Below, in pieces: positions 9,577 through 18,374 of a DNA stretch of 64,000 bases. This stretch comes from Salmonella enterica subsp. enterica serovar Choleraesuis (GTDB lineage: Bacteria > Pseudomonadota > Gammaproteobacteria > Enterobacterales > Enterobacteriaceae): the NCBI GenBank assembly GCA_022846635.1, contig AP025685.1:372001-436000 (forward strand). Reading direction: 5' to 3'. The notes under the pieces are model-generated. The model was not told the origin of the DNA. It saw only the letters and a list, made by a program, of their open reading frames with translations, and ran no database searches. The stretch's first letter is position 1, and each line of letters starts with the position of its first letter. The position numbers and the translations under genes are program-made.

Positions 9577-12128
9577 ACATTTTCCTCCACGGGTTCCTCG
9601 ACAAGCGTTACCGGAATGCGTTCGTAAGGGGTCGCCGGACGATGCTGATCGCGCTGAGCGACTACCTGCACATTCGGATCGTGTAGCGGGCTGTTGATAA
9701 AGTGATTAAAGCGCAGCGGAGTTTTTGGATCATTCAGCGCTTCCTGCCATTCGCAGGTTACGGTGGCGCGCAGACGAGCCATTTCGCTTTCCAGCTGTGA
9801 GTTCAGACCCAGTTTGTCGTCGATGATAACGCTACGCAGGTAGTCGATTCCGCCTTCCATATTTTCCATCCACACGGAAGTACGCTGCAATTTATCGCCG
9901 GTGCGAATGTAGAACATCATAAAGCGGTCGAGATAGCGGATAAGCGTAGCTTCATCAAGGTCGGAGGCCAACAGATCGCCGTGACGCGGTTTCATCCCGC
10001 CGTTACCGCATACATACAGGTTCCAGCCTTTCTCGGTGGCAATGATACCAACATCTTTACCCTGAGCTTCAGAACACTCGCGGGTACACCCGGACACGCC
10101 AAACTTCATTTTATGTGGCGTACGCAGGCCTTTGTAGCGGTTTTCCAGCTGAATACCCAGGCCAAGGCTGTCGCCCACGCCATAACGGCACCAGGAGCTG
10201 CCGACGCAGGTTTTAGCCATACGCAGCGCTTTGGCATATGCGTGACCGGTTTCGAACCCGGCTTCAATAAGCTGACGCCAGATTTCTGGCAGATCTTCTT
10301 TGCGCGCGCCAAACATAGCCAGACGCTGGGAACCGGTAATTTTGGTATACAGGTTGTATTCGCGGGCGATGCGGCCAACGGCCATCAGACCTTCCGGCGT
10401 GATTTCACCACCGGCAGAACGTGGGATTACCGAGTAGGTGCCGTCTTTCTGGATGTTGCCGAGGAAGTTATCGTTACTTTCCTGCAGGGAAACATGCTGT
10501 GGTTTGAGAATGTATTCATTCCAGCAAGAAGCCAGCAGTGAGGCGACGGTTGGTTTACACACTTCACAGCCGTAACCCTTACCGTGTTTTTCCAGCAGCT
10601 CGTCGAAGGTTTTGATCTCTTCAACGCGAATCAAATGGTACAGCTCCTGGCGAGAGTATGCGAAGTGCTCGCACAGGTTGTCATTAACTTCGATACCCTG
10701 TTTGGCAAGCTCAGCGTTCAGCACTTGGGTGACCAGTGGAATACAGCCGCCGCAGCCGGTACCGGCTTTGGTTTCGGCTTTCAGCGCAGCAACGGTATGG
10801 CAGCCATTGTTAATAGCGGCGATGAGCGCGCCTTTGGTCACGTCGAAGCAAGAGCAAATCTGAGCGCTATCCGGCAATTTATCTACGCCGATGGCAGGTT
10901 TGCCTGCCCCTGCGTGTGCCGGAAGAATCAGCGAGTCTGGGTTTTCCGGGAGTTCAATGGCATTAAGCATCAGTTGCAGCAGGTTGCCATAGTCGCTGGT
11001 ATCACCTACCAGTACCGCGCCCAGCAGGGTTTTGTTATCGGCGCTAACAATCAGGCGTTTATACACCTCTTTGTTTTCGTCCAGATAAACGTAGCTGCGA
11101 CAGCCTGGAGTGCGACCGTGTGCATCGCCGATACCGCCAACATCTACGCCCAGCAGTTTCAGCTTGGCGCTAAGGTCAGCACCTTCGAAGCGATTTTCAT
11201 TGCCCAGCAGATGATCGACGGCAACCTGGGCCATTTTATAGCCCGGAGCTACCAGGCCAAATGCACGGCCTGACCAGCTGGCGCATTCGCCAATTGCATA
11301 GATATCAGGGTCTGAGGTCTGGCAATAATCATTGATAACGATACCGCCGCGCTGACCGATACTGAGGTCACATTGGCGGGCCAGTTTGTCTTGTGGGCGA
11401 ATACCGGTGGAGAACACGATAAAGTCGACTTCCAGCTTGCTGTCGTCGGCAAAATACATTGTTTTACGGGCTTCGGTACCTTCCTGCGCAATCAGCTGAG
11501 TGTTTTTACCGGTATGAACGTGAACGCCCATACGTTCAATCTTACCGCGCAGTTGCTCGCCGCCCATCCGGTCGAGCTGCTCGGCCATCAGCATTGGCGC
11601 GAACTCAACAACGTGGGTTTCCACGCCGAGGTTTTTCAGCGCGCCCGCGGCTTCAAGACCAAGCAGGCCGCCACCGACGACCGCACCGCGCTTACTGCGT
11701 CCGGCACACTCTTCGATAGCGTTAAGATCTTCAATAGTACGATAAACGAAGCAATCCTGAGTATCGGAGCCTTTAATTGGCGGAACCCACGGATACGAGC
11801 CGGTCGCCATAATCAGTTTGTCGTAATGTACCGTCTGCCCGCTGCTGGTCTGGATAGTCTTCTGCTGGCGGTCGATAGTCGTAGCAAGTTCGCCAATCAG
11901 GATGTTGACGTTATGCTGCTGATAAAAACCATCGGCGACCAGAGAGAGCTCTCCGGCATCATGACTGGCGAAATAGGAAGAAAGGTGCACGCGGTCGTAT
12001 GCGATGCGTGGTTCTTCGCAAAAAACGGTGATTTCGAACTGGTCTGGTTGCGCTTTTTCAATTAAATCTTCGATGAAGCGATGGCCGACCATGCCGTTAC
12101 CGATAATGGCGAGTCTGGTTTTGCTCAT
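9573..12128 (-). CDS. nirB: Nitrite reductase (NADH) large subunit
   Basis: Reduces nitrite to ammonium with NADH in the anaerobic cytoplasm. It has 851 residues (E. coli 847). In order: an N-terminal FAD/NAD oxidoreductase domain (IGNGMVGHRF near 9-18, and a second dinucleotide motif VGGGLLGLEAAG near 150); a BFD-like [2Fe-2S] domain (ICSCFDVTKG and TGCGGCIP, about 420-465); then the sulfite/nitrite reductase half with siroheme/[4Fe-4S] cysteines in CVGSSWCRYG and SGCTRECSEAQ near 640 and 680. It is divergent from codA. The promoter at 12152-12229 carries FNR and NarL/NarP sites. Confidence 0.97.
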   Translation of the reverse strand: MSKTRLAIIGNGMVGHRFIEDLIEKAQPDQFEITVFCEEPRIAYDRVHLSSYFASHDAGELSLVADGFYQQHNVNILIGELATTIDRQQKTIQTSSGQTVHYDKLIMATGSYPWVPPIKGSDTQDCFVYRTIEDLNAIEECAGRSKRGAVVGGGLLGLEAAGALKNLGVETHVVEFAPMLMAEQLDRMGGEQLRGKIERMGVHVHTGKNTQLIAQEGTEARKTMYFADDSKLEVDFIVFSTGIRPQDKLARQCDLSIGQRGGIVINDYCQTSDPDIYAIGECASWSGRAFGLVAPGYKMAQVAVDHLLGNENRFEGADLSAKLKLLGVDVGGIGDAHGRTPGCRSYVYLDENKEVYKRLIVSADNKTLLGAVLVGDTSDYGNLLQLMLNAIELPENPDSLILPAHAGAGKPAIGVDKLPDSAQICSCFDVTKGALIAAINNGCHTVAALKAETKAGTGCGGCIPLVTQVLNAELAKQGIEVNDNLCEHFAYSRQELYHLIRVEEIKTFDELLEKHGKGYGCEVCKPTVASLLASCWNEYILKPQHVSLQESNDNFLGNIQKDGTYSVIPRSAGGEITPEGLMAVGRIAREYNLYTKITGSQRLAMFGARKEDLPEIWRQLIEAGFETGHAYAKALRMAKTCVGSSWCRYGVGDSLGLGIQLENRYKGLRTPHKMKFGVSGCTRECSEAQGKDVGIIATEKGWNLYVCGNGGMKPRHGDLLASDLDEATLIRYLDRFMMFYIRTGDKLQRTSVWMENMEGGIDYLRSVIIDDKLGLNSQLESEMARLRATVTCEWQEALNDPKTPLRFNHFINSPLHDPNVQVVAQRDQHRPATPYERIPVTLVEEPVEENV

Positions 12129-12151
12129 TTTTGCCTCGATTTCTTTTCTAT

Positions 12152-12165
12152 TACGACCTACCTTA
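12152..12165 (-). promoter_or_regulatory. nirB promoter -10 and predicted start site
   Basis: On the minus strand TAAGGT (plus 12160-12165) sits inside a stretch matching the E. coli nirB promoter as I remember it. The FNR centre places +1 at 12152 and gives a 23-24-nt leader before the nirB ATG. A class II FNR promoter of this kind normally lacks a good -35 hexamer, as here. Confidence 0.7.
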
Positions 12166-12186
12166 ACGATTCAGCAAGTGGGGTTA

Positions 12187-12200
12187 TTGATGTAAGTCAA
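12187..12200 (-). promoter_or_regulatory. FNR-binding site of nirB
   Basis: On the minus strand TTGAC-N4-ATCAA against the FNR consensus TTGAT-N4-ATCAA (one mismatch). Its centre, 12193.5, is 41.5 bp from the predicted start site, the classic FNR activation position, so nirBD is expected to be induced under anaerobiosis. Confidence 0.82.
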
Positions 12201-12213
12201 ATACGCTTTTAGC

Positions 12214-12229
12214 TACCACTTAATGGGTA
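12214..12229 (-). promoter_or_regulatory. NarL/NarP 7-2-7 heptamer site of nirB
   Basis: Two heptamers TACCACT and (reverse strand) TACCCAT are arranged head to head with a 2-bp gap, the 7-2-7 pattern bound by NarL and NarP. The centre lies exactly 28 bp upstream of the FNR centre, giving -69.5, the position known in E. coli nirB for nitrate/nitrite activation. Confidence 0.78.
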
Positions 12230-12282
12230 TGGTGCTGATTTCTCAGTATTTTTATAAGTTACGGAATTGACTGGATTTTAAT

Positions 12283-12299
12283 CACCTAAACATTAGGTG
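12283..12299. repeat. Perfect inverted repeat upstream of codA
   Basis: CACCTAA and TTAGGTG are separated by 3 bp, in the 243-bp gap between divergent nirB and codA. It could be an operator for codA or part of the upstream nir control region. A short T-run follows on the plus strand, so a weak terminator is also possible. Confidence 0.4.
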
Positions 12300-12371
12300 T
12301 GTTTTTGAACAAAAATAATGCAGGGCATGCTATCTATGTCTGATTAATTTTTGCACCGGATAAAAGAGACA

Positions 12372-13670
12372 ATGGAATCAATTATTCTTATCAACAACGT
12401 GCGACTTCACGGTCGTGATGGTTTATGGAAAATCGCTATCCACGAGGGAAAGTTTGGCGAGATCACTCCTGTGACGGGCAGCGTCACGGAAAGCGCTTCG
12501 GTGCTGGATGCTCGCGGGGGCCTGGCGGTTACGCCTTTTATCGAACCTCATATCCATCTTGATACCACTCAAACAGCCGGACAGCCGCGCTGGAACCAAT
12601 CCGGCACGCTGTTCGAAGGTATTGAGCGCTGGGCGGAACGCAAGGCGCTGCTTAGCCATGAGGATGTGAAACAGCGGGCCTGGCAAACGCTGAAATGGCA
12701 GATAGCGAATGGTATTCAGTATGTTCGTAGCCATGTAGATGTATCCGATCCTAGCCTCACCGCGTTACGCGCTTTGCTAGAAGTGAAACAGGAAGTTGCG
12801 CCCTGGGTGGACTTACAACTGGTAGCGTTTCCCCAGGAAGGCATTCTTTCTTATCCGCGCGGCGAGGAGCTGCTTGAGCAGGCTCTGGCGCTGGGTGCTG
12901 ATGTGGTCGGGGCTATCCCTCATTTTGAATTCACCCGGGAATATGGCGTCGAGTCCCTTCATATTGCTTTCCGGCTGGCGAAGAAATACGGCAAACCGCT
13001 GGATATTCATTGTGATGAAATAGATGACGAACAGTCGCGCTTTGTGGAAACCGTGGCGGCACTGGCGCTGAAAGAGGGTATTGGCTCCCAGGTAACCGCT
13101 AGCCACACCACGGCGATGCATAGCTATAACGGCGCTTACACCTCGCGGTTATTTCGCCTGCTGGCGCTGGCAGAGATTAACTTTGTCGCCAATCCTCTGG
13201 TGAATATTCATCTTCAGGGCCGTTTCGATGACTATCCGAAACGTCGTGGTATCACCCGGGTTAAAGAGTTGCTGGGGGCCGGAATGAATGTCTGTTTTGG
13301 CCACGATGATGTTCTCGACCCATGGTATCCGCTGGGCACCGGCAATATGCTCCAGGTGCTGCATATGGGGCTGCATGTCTGCCAGATGATGGGCCAGCCG
13401 GATATCGAGAATGGGCTGCGGCTGATAACTGAAAATAGTGCCCGAACCCTGGGATTACAGGAGTACGGTATTGAAACCGGTAACGCGGCAAATTTGGTGA
13501 TTTTGCCTGCTGAAAACGGGTTTGAGGCCGTGCGGCGTCAGGTACCGGTTCGTTGGTCGATTCGCCATGGACGGGTTATAGCAACTACGCAGCTGGCGCA
13601 GACCTGGATAAAAATGGATGGTGATAATGTGGAGCAGGTTGATTTTAGCCGGCCCTCTGCCGAAGCTTGA
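12372..13670 (+). CDS. codA: Cytosine deaminase
   Basis: Amidohydrolase that converts cytosine to uracil and ammonia for pyrimidine salvage. It has 432 residues and is very close to E. coli CodA (427). Metal ligands are in place: His60 and His62 in [10 protein letters not shown], His213 with Glu216 in HCDE, and Asp312 in GHDD, one residue offset from the published E. coli numbering (61, 63, 214, 217, 313). The start is ATG 12372 (MESIIL) after AAGAGA; a TTG seven codons upstream is rejected. The usual partner permease codB is not adjacent, so cytosine uptake must be encoded elsewhere. It sits alone between divergent nirB and convergent tsgA, where E. coli has no gene. Confidence 0.94.
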   Translation: MESIILINNVRLHGRDGLWKIAIHEGKFGEITPVTGSVTESASVLDARGGLAVTPFIEPHIHLDTTQTAGQPRWNQSGTLFEGIERWAERKALLSHEDVKQRAWQTLKWQIANGIQYVRSHVDVSDPSLTALRALLEVKQEVAPWVDLQLVAFPQEGILSYPRGEELLEQALALGADVVGAIPHFEFTREYGVESLHIAFRLAKKYGKPLDIHCDEIDDEQSRFVETVAALALKEGIGSQVTASHTTAMHSYNGAYTSRLFRLLALAEINFVANPLVNIHLQGRFDDYPKRRGITRVKELLGAGMNVCFGHDDVLDPWYPLGTGNMLQVLHMGLHVCQMMGQPDIENGLRLITENSARTLGLQEYGIETGNAANLVILPAENGFEAVRRQVPVRWSIRHGRVIATTQLAQTWIKMDGDNVEQVDFSRPSAEA

Positions 13671-13677
13671 GGGCCGG
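13649..13677. terminator. Hairpin overlapping the codA stop
   Basis: CCGGCCCTC (13649-13657) pairs perfectly with GAGGGCCGG (13669-13677) around an 11-nt loop that contains the last codA codons. The flanking T-tract is weak on both strands, so it may protect the mRNA end or act as an imperfect terminator between convergent codA and tsgA. Confidence 0.5.
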
Positions 13678-13691
13678 TAATTTAACCTGAT

Positions 13692-14876
13692 TTAGTGACT
13701 GGCGTTGTGGCTACGGTGGCGACGATGTTTGGTCACAAAACCCAAAATAAAGCACATCACGAACACCACGACATACAGGCCGTTGGCAGTCAGCAGTGCT
13801 GCCAGCGGGCCGCTATGAGCGACAATCGGGCCGGTGACGATAAAGGTCAGCATGGTGCCAATGGTGCCGCAGGTCAGTACGAAGTTAACCAGCTTCGGTG
13901 AAGCCTCCTGGGTTTGCAGCGAAGCCAGAGTGATGATGGAGGTATAAATAGCGCTGGAGAAGAAGCCCAGAGCAAGGATATACCACGGCAAATGTGCATT
14001 ATCGCCATGAATAAATCCATACATCAGTACCGCCGCAAGGCCTGCCAGCACGGTCAGGATACGCTGTAGGTCGAAGAAGCGCAGGAAGTAGCTGAACGCC
14101 CACATCCCGAACATGTAAGACATCCAGAAGTTTGAAACCAGCTGACCTGCCTCATTGAGGTTCATGCCCAGGCTTTTAGCGTATTCCGGCACCCAAGAGA
14201 TAAAACCAAGCTGACCCAGGATGTAGCACAGCGCGGCCAGCGACAGAAATAGCACGCCAATGCCCCATTTTTCCCGCTCAACTGGTTTGCCTTCTGCTTT
14301 TGCGTGCTTACCTAATGCCGGGAATTCGCAGCCAAAAGTTAGAATGAAAATCGCGACGTAAACCAGCCCGATGCAGGCATATACCCAGTACCATTCAATA
14401 GTACGTGCCAGCAGCCATGCGGCGACGATAGGGAAAATCATTCCGGCCATACTGAAAAATGAATCGGTAAACAGCAGACGAGATCCGCGCTGGCGACCTT
14501 CGTACATATGAGTAATCAGGAAGGTACCGATAGACATGGTAATCCCGCTCACCAGTCCCAGAACGAACATGGCGGCCGAGAACAGCGCCAGGCTATGGCT
14601 TAGCATCAGCCCGGCGACGGCCAGCACCATCAGCACGAAGCCGAAGCGTAACTGGGTTTTAAGGGGGATAATTTCCATTAACCATGCGTTGAGGAAAATG
14701 GAGATCAAAATGCCGGCGTTCAGAAAAGTAAATGTATTACTCATGCTGGAGACGGGCAGGTGGAAATAGTCGGCAATATTACCCATCACCATACCGGTGA
14801 CGATAACTAATGCACCGGTCAGCGCGTAGGAAAAAAAACTAATCCACGTCAGCTTGATACGATTGCTACTGGTCAT
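13692..14876 (-). CDS. tsgA: TsgA, MFS-type inner-membrane transporter
   Basis: Major facilitator superfamily protein of unknown substrate. It has 394 residues with about 12 hydrophobic helices and matches E. coli/Salmonella TsgA (about 393) throughout ([20 protein letters not shown] near the N-terminus, [18 protein letters not shown] next). Salmonella tsgA was described as selenite-inducible, as I recall. The start is ATG 14876 (MTSSNRIK); the frame is open 21 codons further, but that extension has no family match. The ribosome-binding site is weak (AGGCTC). It is separated from nirB by codA instead of being its immediate neighbour. Confidence 0.93.
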   Translation of the reverse strand: MTSSNRIKLTWISFFSYALTGALVIVTGMVMGNIADYFHLPVSSMSNTFTFLNAGILISIFLNAWLMEIIPLKTQLRFGFVLMVLAVAGLMLSHSLALFSAAMFVLGLVSGITMSIGTFLITHMYEGRQRGSRLLFTDSFFSMAGMIFPIVAAWLLARTIEWYWVYACIGLVYVAIFILTFGCEFPALGKHAKAEGKPVEREKWGIGVLFLSLAALCYILGQLGFISWVPEYAKSLGMNLNEAGQLVSNFWMSYMFGMWAFSYFLRFFDLQRILTVLAGLAAVLMYGFIHGDNAHLPWYILALGFFSSAIYTSIITLASLQTQEASPKLVNFVLTCGTIGTMLTFIVTGPIVAHSGPLAALLTANGLYVVVFVMCFILGFVTKHRRHRSHNASH

Positions 14877-15142
14877 AGAGAGCCTGTTTTGTGAGGAGTT
14901 CGCGCACGCTGGGTGCGTTTGCGGCCAGATTTTAGCCATGAATGTGATTCATTTAAATCTTTTATGAATTTATTGCAGAGTTATTCTGTAATTTTCATGA
15001 CAACAGTCACAAAGATGTAAAAGCCCGTTTTTGAAAAATGCCTGCTGTAGCACGTAAAACTGAGTAAATCTCTGGCATGCGATGGATAGCCTCTTTAGAA
15101 TCAATCCACTTGCATTGTTTCGCCTTAGTTAAAGGAATTCGC

Positions 15143-15709
15143 ATGCTTAAATCTACACTGGCAGCCGTTGCGACGGTATTTGCCATTTCGTCTACGGCAT
15201 TCGCCGCCGCTCCTGCTAATCCCCACGTACTGCTGACCACTTCTGCTGGTGCAATTGAATTGCAGCTGGATAACCAGAAGGCACCGGTATCAGTTAAAAA
15301 CTTTGTGGACTATGTGAATAGCGGTTTCTATACCAACACGACGTTCCATCGTGTCATTCCAGGTTTTATGATTCAGGGCGGTGGCTACACTGCGGATATG
15401 CAGCAGAAGCAGCCGCTGGCGCCAATTAAAAACGAGGCCGATAATGGCCTGCGTAATACCCGCGGTACTATCGCCATGGCGCGTACTGCTGATAAAGATA
15501 GTGCGACCAGCCAGTTCTTTATTAACGTAGCGGATAACGCGTTCCTGGATCACGGCCAGCGTGATTTCGGCTATGCGGTATTTGGTAAAGTTGTGAAAGG
15601 TATGGATGTTGCCGATAAGATTGCCCAGGCGGCGACCCATGATGTTGGTCCGTTCCAGAATGTCCCAACAAAACCGATAGTTATCCTGTCTGCGAAAGTT
15701 CTGCCTTAA
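15143..15709 (+). CDS. ppiA: Peptidyl-prolyl cis-trans isomerase A, periplasmic cyclophilin
   Basis: Accelerates proline isomerisation of exported proteins. It has 188 residues. Residues 1-21 form a Sec signal peptide ([13 protein letters not shown], cleavage after TAFA), followed by a complete cyclophilin domain with [13 protein letters not shown] near residue 70, [17 protein letters not shown] near 112 and [15 protein letters not shown] near 150. The start is ATG 15143 with AAAGGAATT upstream; an ATG 22 codons earlier would bury the signal peptide. It is divergent from tsgA. A short perfect hairpin follows the stop. Confidence 0.96.
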   Translation: MLKSTLAAVATVFAISSTAFAAAPANPHVLLTTSAGAIELQLDNQKAPVSVKNFVDYVNSGFYTNTTFHRVIPGFMIQGGGYTADMQQKQPLAPIKNEADNGLRNTRGTIAMARTADKDSATSQFFINVADNAFLDHGQRDFGYAVFGKVVKGMDVADKIAQAATHDVGPFQNVPTKPIVILSAKVLP

Positions 15710-15719
15710 TGATATCCGT

Positions 15720-15737
15720 GGGGAGATTCATCTCCCC
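15720..15737 (+). repeat. Short perfect hairpin after ppiA
   Basis: GGGGAGAT and ATCTCCCC are separated by 2 bp, starting 11 bp after the ppiA stop. No T-tract follows, so it is more likely an mRNA-end structure than a full intrinsic terminator. Confidence 0.5.
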
Positions 15738-15828
15738 ATCTGATTGTTCCTCCGCCATCTCCTTCCTTCAGTGCGTCATAATGCTGTTTATACTTTAGGC
15801 ATTCATCCTCTTGTGCCTGGGGAACCTT

Positions 15829-15999
15829 ATGGCCAGTAAACTCACCGATAAACAAAAAGAACGCCTGTGGGCCCAAACCCGCAGCCCTAACTTCAAGGCC
15901 AGCAGTCGACTCGAAGATATCGAAGTGGAAGTCATCACGCTGGATGAAAAAGAGATTAGCGAACGCATCGCGGCGTTAAGGAGCCACTATGAGCGATAA
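15829..15999 (+). CDS. yhfG: YhfG, antitoxin-type partner of Fic
   Basis: Small protein of 56 residues that binds Fic and blocks its AMP-transferase site (class I Fic inhibition, where the inhibitory helix is on a separate protein). The SRLEDIE segment gives the inhibitory pattern S-x-x-x-E, with Asp where the consensus has Gly or Asn. It ends in LRSHYER, as in E. coli YhfG. The start is ATG 15829 after a GGGGAACC stretch. It overlaps fic by 11 nt, so toxin translation is coupled to the antitoxin. A TATACT hexamer at 15789-15794 may be the promoter -10. Confidence 0.88.
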   Translation: MASKLTDKQKERLWAQTRSPNFKASSRLEDIEVEVITLDEKEISERIAALRSHYER

Positions 16000-16591
16000 A
16001 TTTGGCGCTGGCCGCGATCCCTATTACTGGTCGGGTATTGCGGTACTCCGCAATCGGCTCGATATCCGCGAGAATAGTCGCCTGATGCAGGCTGAGCGTG
16101 AGTTTACCGCGCTGCGAGCCGCCAGCCTGCCGTTAGGCCCGGCACAGCGCGGCCTGCCACATCTGTGCGCCATCCATCGATTTCTGTTTCAGGACGTATA
16201 TGCCTGGGCAGGGGAAATGCGTAAGGTTGATATCTACCAGGGGGATACTCGCTTTTGCCACTTTGAATATATTGAAAAAGAGGGCAACGCTTTAATGCAG
16301 GCGCTGGAAGATGAGCGTTATCTTAGCGGGCTGGAGCGCAGTGACTTTATCCGTCGTCTTAGCCACTTTTATGGTGAGATTAACGTTCTGCATCCATTCC
16401 GTATTGGCTCAGGCCGCGCCCAGCGTATTTTCTTTGAGCAATTGGCGATACATGCGGGTTATGTTCTTGACTGGTCACGGGTTGAAACCGGCGCCTGGCG
16501 CTATGCGAATCAGCAGGCGGCACTGGGGCGCCCCCAGGAACTGGAGGCCATTTTTGGCCAGGTTATCGGTGAGGCAGAAGCTGGAAAGTAA
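15989..16591 (+). CDS. fic: Fic-domain protein, putative AMP-transferase toxin
   Basis: It has 200 residues, the length of E. coli Fic. FIC enzymes transfer AMP from ATP to hydroxyls of target proteins through a catalytic histidine. The motif here is HPFRIGSGRAQR starting at His135: the general consensus is HPFx(D/E)GN(G/K)R, so the acidic residue is Ile and the Asn is Ser. E. coli Fic has a similar degenerate motif (as I recall, HPFRVGSGLAQR), but the Arg is retained here. In E. coli fic is followed directly by pabA; here a 5.6-kb KDG cluster lies between them. Confidence 0.92.
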   Translation: MSDKFGAGRDPYYWSGIAVLRNRLDIRENSRLMQAEREFTALRAASLPLGPAQRGLPHLCAIHRFLFQDVYAWAGEMRKVDIYQGDTRFCHFEYIEKEGNALMQALEDERYLSGLERSDFIRRLSHFYGEINVLHPFRIGSGRAQRIFFEQLAIHAGYVLDWSRVETGAWRYANQQAALGRPQELEAIFGQVIGEAEAGK

Positions 16592-16617
16592 TTCAAAAGT
16601 CGTCCAGCCGTCTAAGT

Positions 16618-16646
16618 AAAAAAAGGAGCCTGCAGGCTCCTTTTTT
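16618..16646. terminator. Bidirectional terminator between fic and kdgT
   Basis: GGAGCC (16625-16630) pairs with GGCTCC (16635-16640) across TGCA, with A-run on the left and T-run on the right. It closes both the yhfG-fic and the kdgK-kdgT transcripts and marks the left edge of the KDG cluster. Confidence 0.88.
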
Positions 16647-16707
16647 ATCGTTAGTTCCAGGTTAAACCATCACGTTAGCAAGTGCGGTTAGGGCTGGTTT
16701 TTTGCCA

Positions 16708-17709
16708 TTATGGGGCTGGCGCAACATTCTTTGCAGGTTTTACGGCCGGAGAAGTTGTTTTGCCTTTGGTTATGCGGCGGTTATACATCGCAGTCAGTAT
16801 TGGTACCAGGATGGCTGTAACAATGACGCAGGTCGCGACCAGTGCGGTAGCAGACTGAGCCGCTGGAGCAAATGCCGGGTTCATCTGGGCAATAATTACC
16901 GGGTTCGCAACCGCAGCGCCTGCCGTTGAAGATGCGGCTACACCTGCAGTACCGTTACCTCCGCCAATCCAGCGGTCGGCAAAAATCAGTGGAATACCAG
17001 TAATGATGATGACCGCAACGCCCAGCATCAGGCCCAGCAGGCCGGTATCGATGATAACGCTGAAGTTGATGGTGTTACCCAGCGCAAAACCGAAGAATGG
17101 GATCAGGGTAGTTGTGGCTTTGCTGAAGAAAGCTTTCAGATCCGGGTCGAGGTTGCCGAGGGCAAAACCGATAAGGAACGGCAGAATCGCACCCACGAAG
17201 TGGTGAGGTTCAAAGCTGGCAAGACCGGCAGAACCCAGGATAACCATGGTCATCAGCGGGCCAGATTCCACGGACATCAGAACGAAAGCGCCGGACTCTT
17301 CTTTAGTACCGTACTGATTCATCAAGCTGGCATACAAGCCACCGTTGGTCATATCCATGGCGGAAACCAGTGCCAGCGTGGACAGGCCTGCCAACATACC
17401 GGCCTGAATGCCGTGTTCCGGCATTAATTTTGAGGCAATGATAGCGACAACCCAGGCGACGGCCAGTTTGGTCACAACCAGAATCCCGGATTTACGTAAT
17501 ACGGTGCCGGTAGCGCGTAAATCAATGGATGCACCAATACAGAAAAACCAAACGGCCAGAATAGGAACAGTACCGCTAATCATTCCTTTAGTAAACGAGC
17601 CGTAATATTCTCCGGTATTTGGTGCGAAAGTATTTAATGTGGCACCAAGTAATAAAGGCACCAGCATTAAACCGCCGGGAATTCTGTCCAGAGTTTGTTT
17701 GATTTTCAT
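16708..17709 (-). CDS. kdgT: 2-keto-3-deoxygluconate permease
   Basis: Inner-membrane KDG:proton symporter of the KdgT family. It has 333 residues (E. coli 327) and multiple hydrophobic helices. It aligns along its whole length with E. coli Kdg[15 protein letters not shown] near residue 10, [24 protein letters not shown] near 48-71, [22 protein letters not shown] near 118, and [21 protein letters not shown] near 248. It is the last gene of the kdgK-yhcH-like-kdgT set on the minus strand, 62 bp after the YhcH-like gene. Confidence 0.95.
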   Translation of the reverse strand: MKIKQTLDRIPGGLMLVPLLLGATLNTFAPNTGEYYGSFTKGMISGTVPILAVWFFCIGASIDLRATGTVLRKSGILVVTKLAVAWVVAIIASKLMPEHGIQAGMLAGLSTLALVSAMDMTNGGLYASLMNQYGTKEESGAFVLMSVESGPLMTMVILGSAGLASFEPHHFVGAILPFLIGFALGNLDPDLKAFFSKATTTLIPFFGFALGNTINFSVIIDTGLLGLMLGVAVIIITGIPLIFADRWIGGGNGTAGVAASSTAGAAVANPVIIAQMNPAFAPAAQSATALVATCVIVTAILVPILTAMYNRRITKGKTTSPAVKPAKNVAPAP

Positions 17710-17771
17710 AAAAGCCTCATTGGTACTAATTTAAAAAATGGAGCTATCTGCATAAATGCAAATAAGCAAAA

Positions 17772-18245
17772 TTATTGTTGTGCTAACCAATCTTTACAGA
17801 CTTTAAAAACAACCTTGCGAATAGACTGCGGCTGGCTGACCTGGCAGGTTGGCCGGTGTACTTCACCTGGGAAAAAGACGGCATAATCACCAGGCGTGAG
17901 GGTAATACGCTGCTCAACGGGGTTGTCATCGATAAAAATCAGATCTGGTGCGGTTTCCGGCAGTTGCGGTGCTTCATCCGGCAGCGGACCGGTGGCGATA
18001 ACTTCATCCCCGGATAGCAATAACTGGATATCGATATACTGGCGGTGAAATTCACTTTTTATTTCTGATTCATGGCGGGTGGTAGGACTGCTAATAATAT
18101 AAAAGAGACTGTCGTCATGAATATTATATTTGCCATCAGGCTGCTGACTTAATGCTTCCATGCCAAACCTATCATTACCTAACAATGCGGCTAAAGCCGA
18201 TGGTAATAGATCAGGGGCAGTACCATTAATATTGCCGATAATCAT
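17772..18245 (-). CDS. YhcH/YjgK/YiaL (DUF386) family protein, function unassigned
   Basis: It has 157 residues and belongs to the cupin-like YhcH/YjgK(TabA)/YiaL/EbgC-C family, whose members are encoded in sugar-acid and sialate operons and are suspected anomerases or isomerases. Conserved family blocks are visible: FHRQYIDIQLLLSGDE (His67, Asp72), then PGDYAVFFPGEVHRP (His130) and a terminal RKVVFKV. The His residues are candidate metal ligands. It lies between kdgK and kdgT, so a role on an uronate or KDG-related sugar is the best inference. By length it could be called YiaL or YhcH, but neither orthology is secure, so I give no symbol. Confidence 0.8.
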   Translation of the reverse strand: MIIGNINGTAPDLLPSALAALLGNDRFGMEALSQQPDGKYNIHDDSLFYIISSPTTRHESEIKSEFHRQYIDIQLLLSGDEVIATGPLPDEAPQLPETAPDLIFIDDNPVEQRITLTPGDYAVFFPGEVHRPTCQVSQPQSIRKVVFKVCKDWLAQQ

Positions 18246-18311
18246 GATGAGAGTCCTTTGTGATAAAGTTTTTAATTCAATGAATAAATTAAATATGAGT
18301 CCGTTTTATAT

Positions 18312-18342
18312 TGCCGCCGTATTCCATCAGGTTTCGGCGGCA
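18312..18342 (-). repeat. Long-stem hairpin between kdgK and the YhcH-like gene
   Basis: TGCCGCCG and CGGCGGCA form a perfect 8-bp GC-rich stem around a 15-nt loop, in the 129-bp spacer. There is no T-tract on the minus strand. It may be an mRNA-stabilising or processing element that sets different levels for kdgK and the two downstream genes. Confidence 0.5.
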
Positions 18343-18374
18343 TTAAATAAGTATTGCTGTGTGCTAAATCTTTT

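Noticed and set aside
10584..12065. Long plus-strand ORFs opposite nirB (229 and 230 codons)
   Set aside because: nirB is fully conserved in the other direction, and the antisense products match no family.
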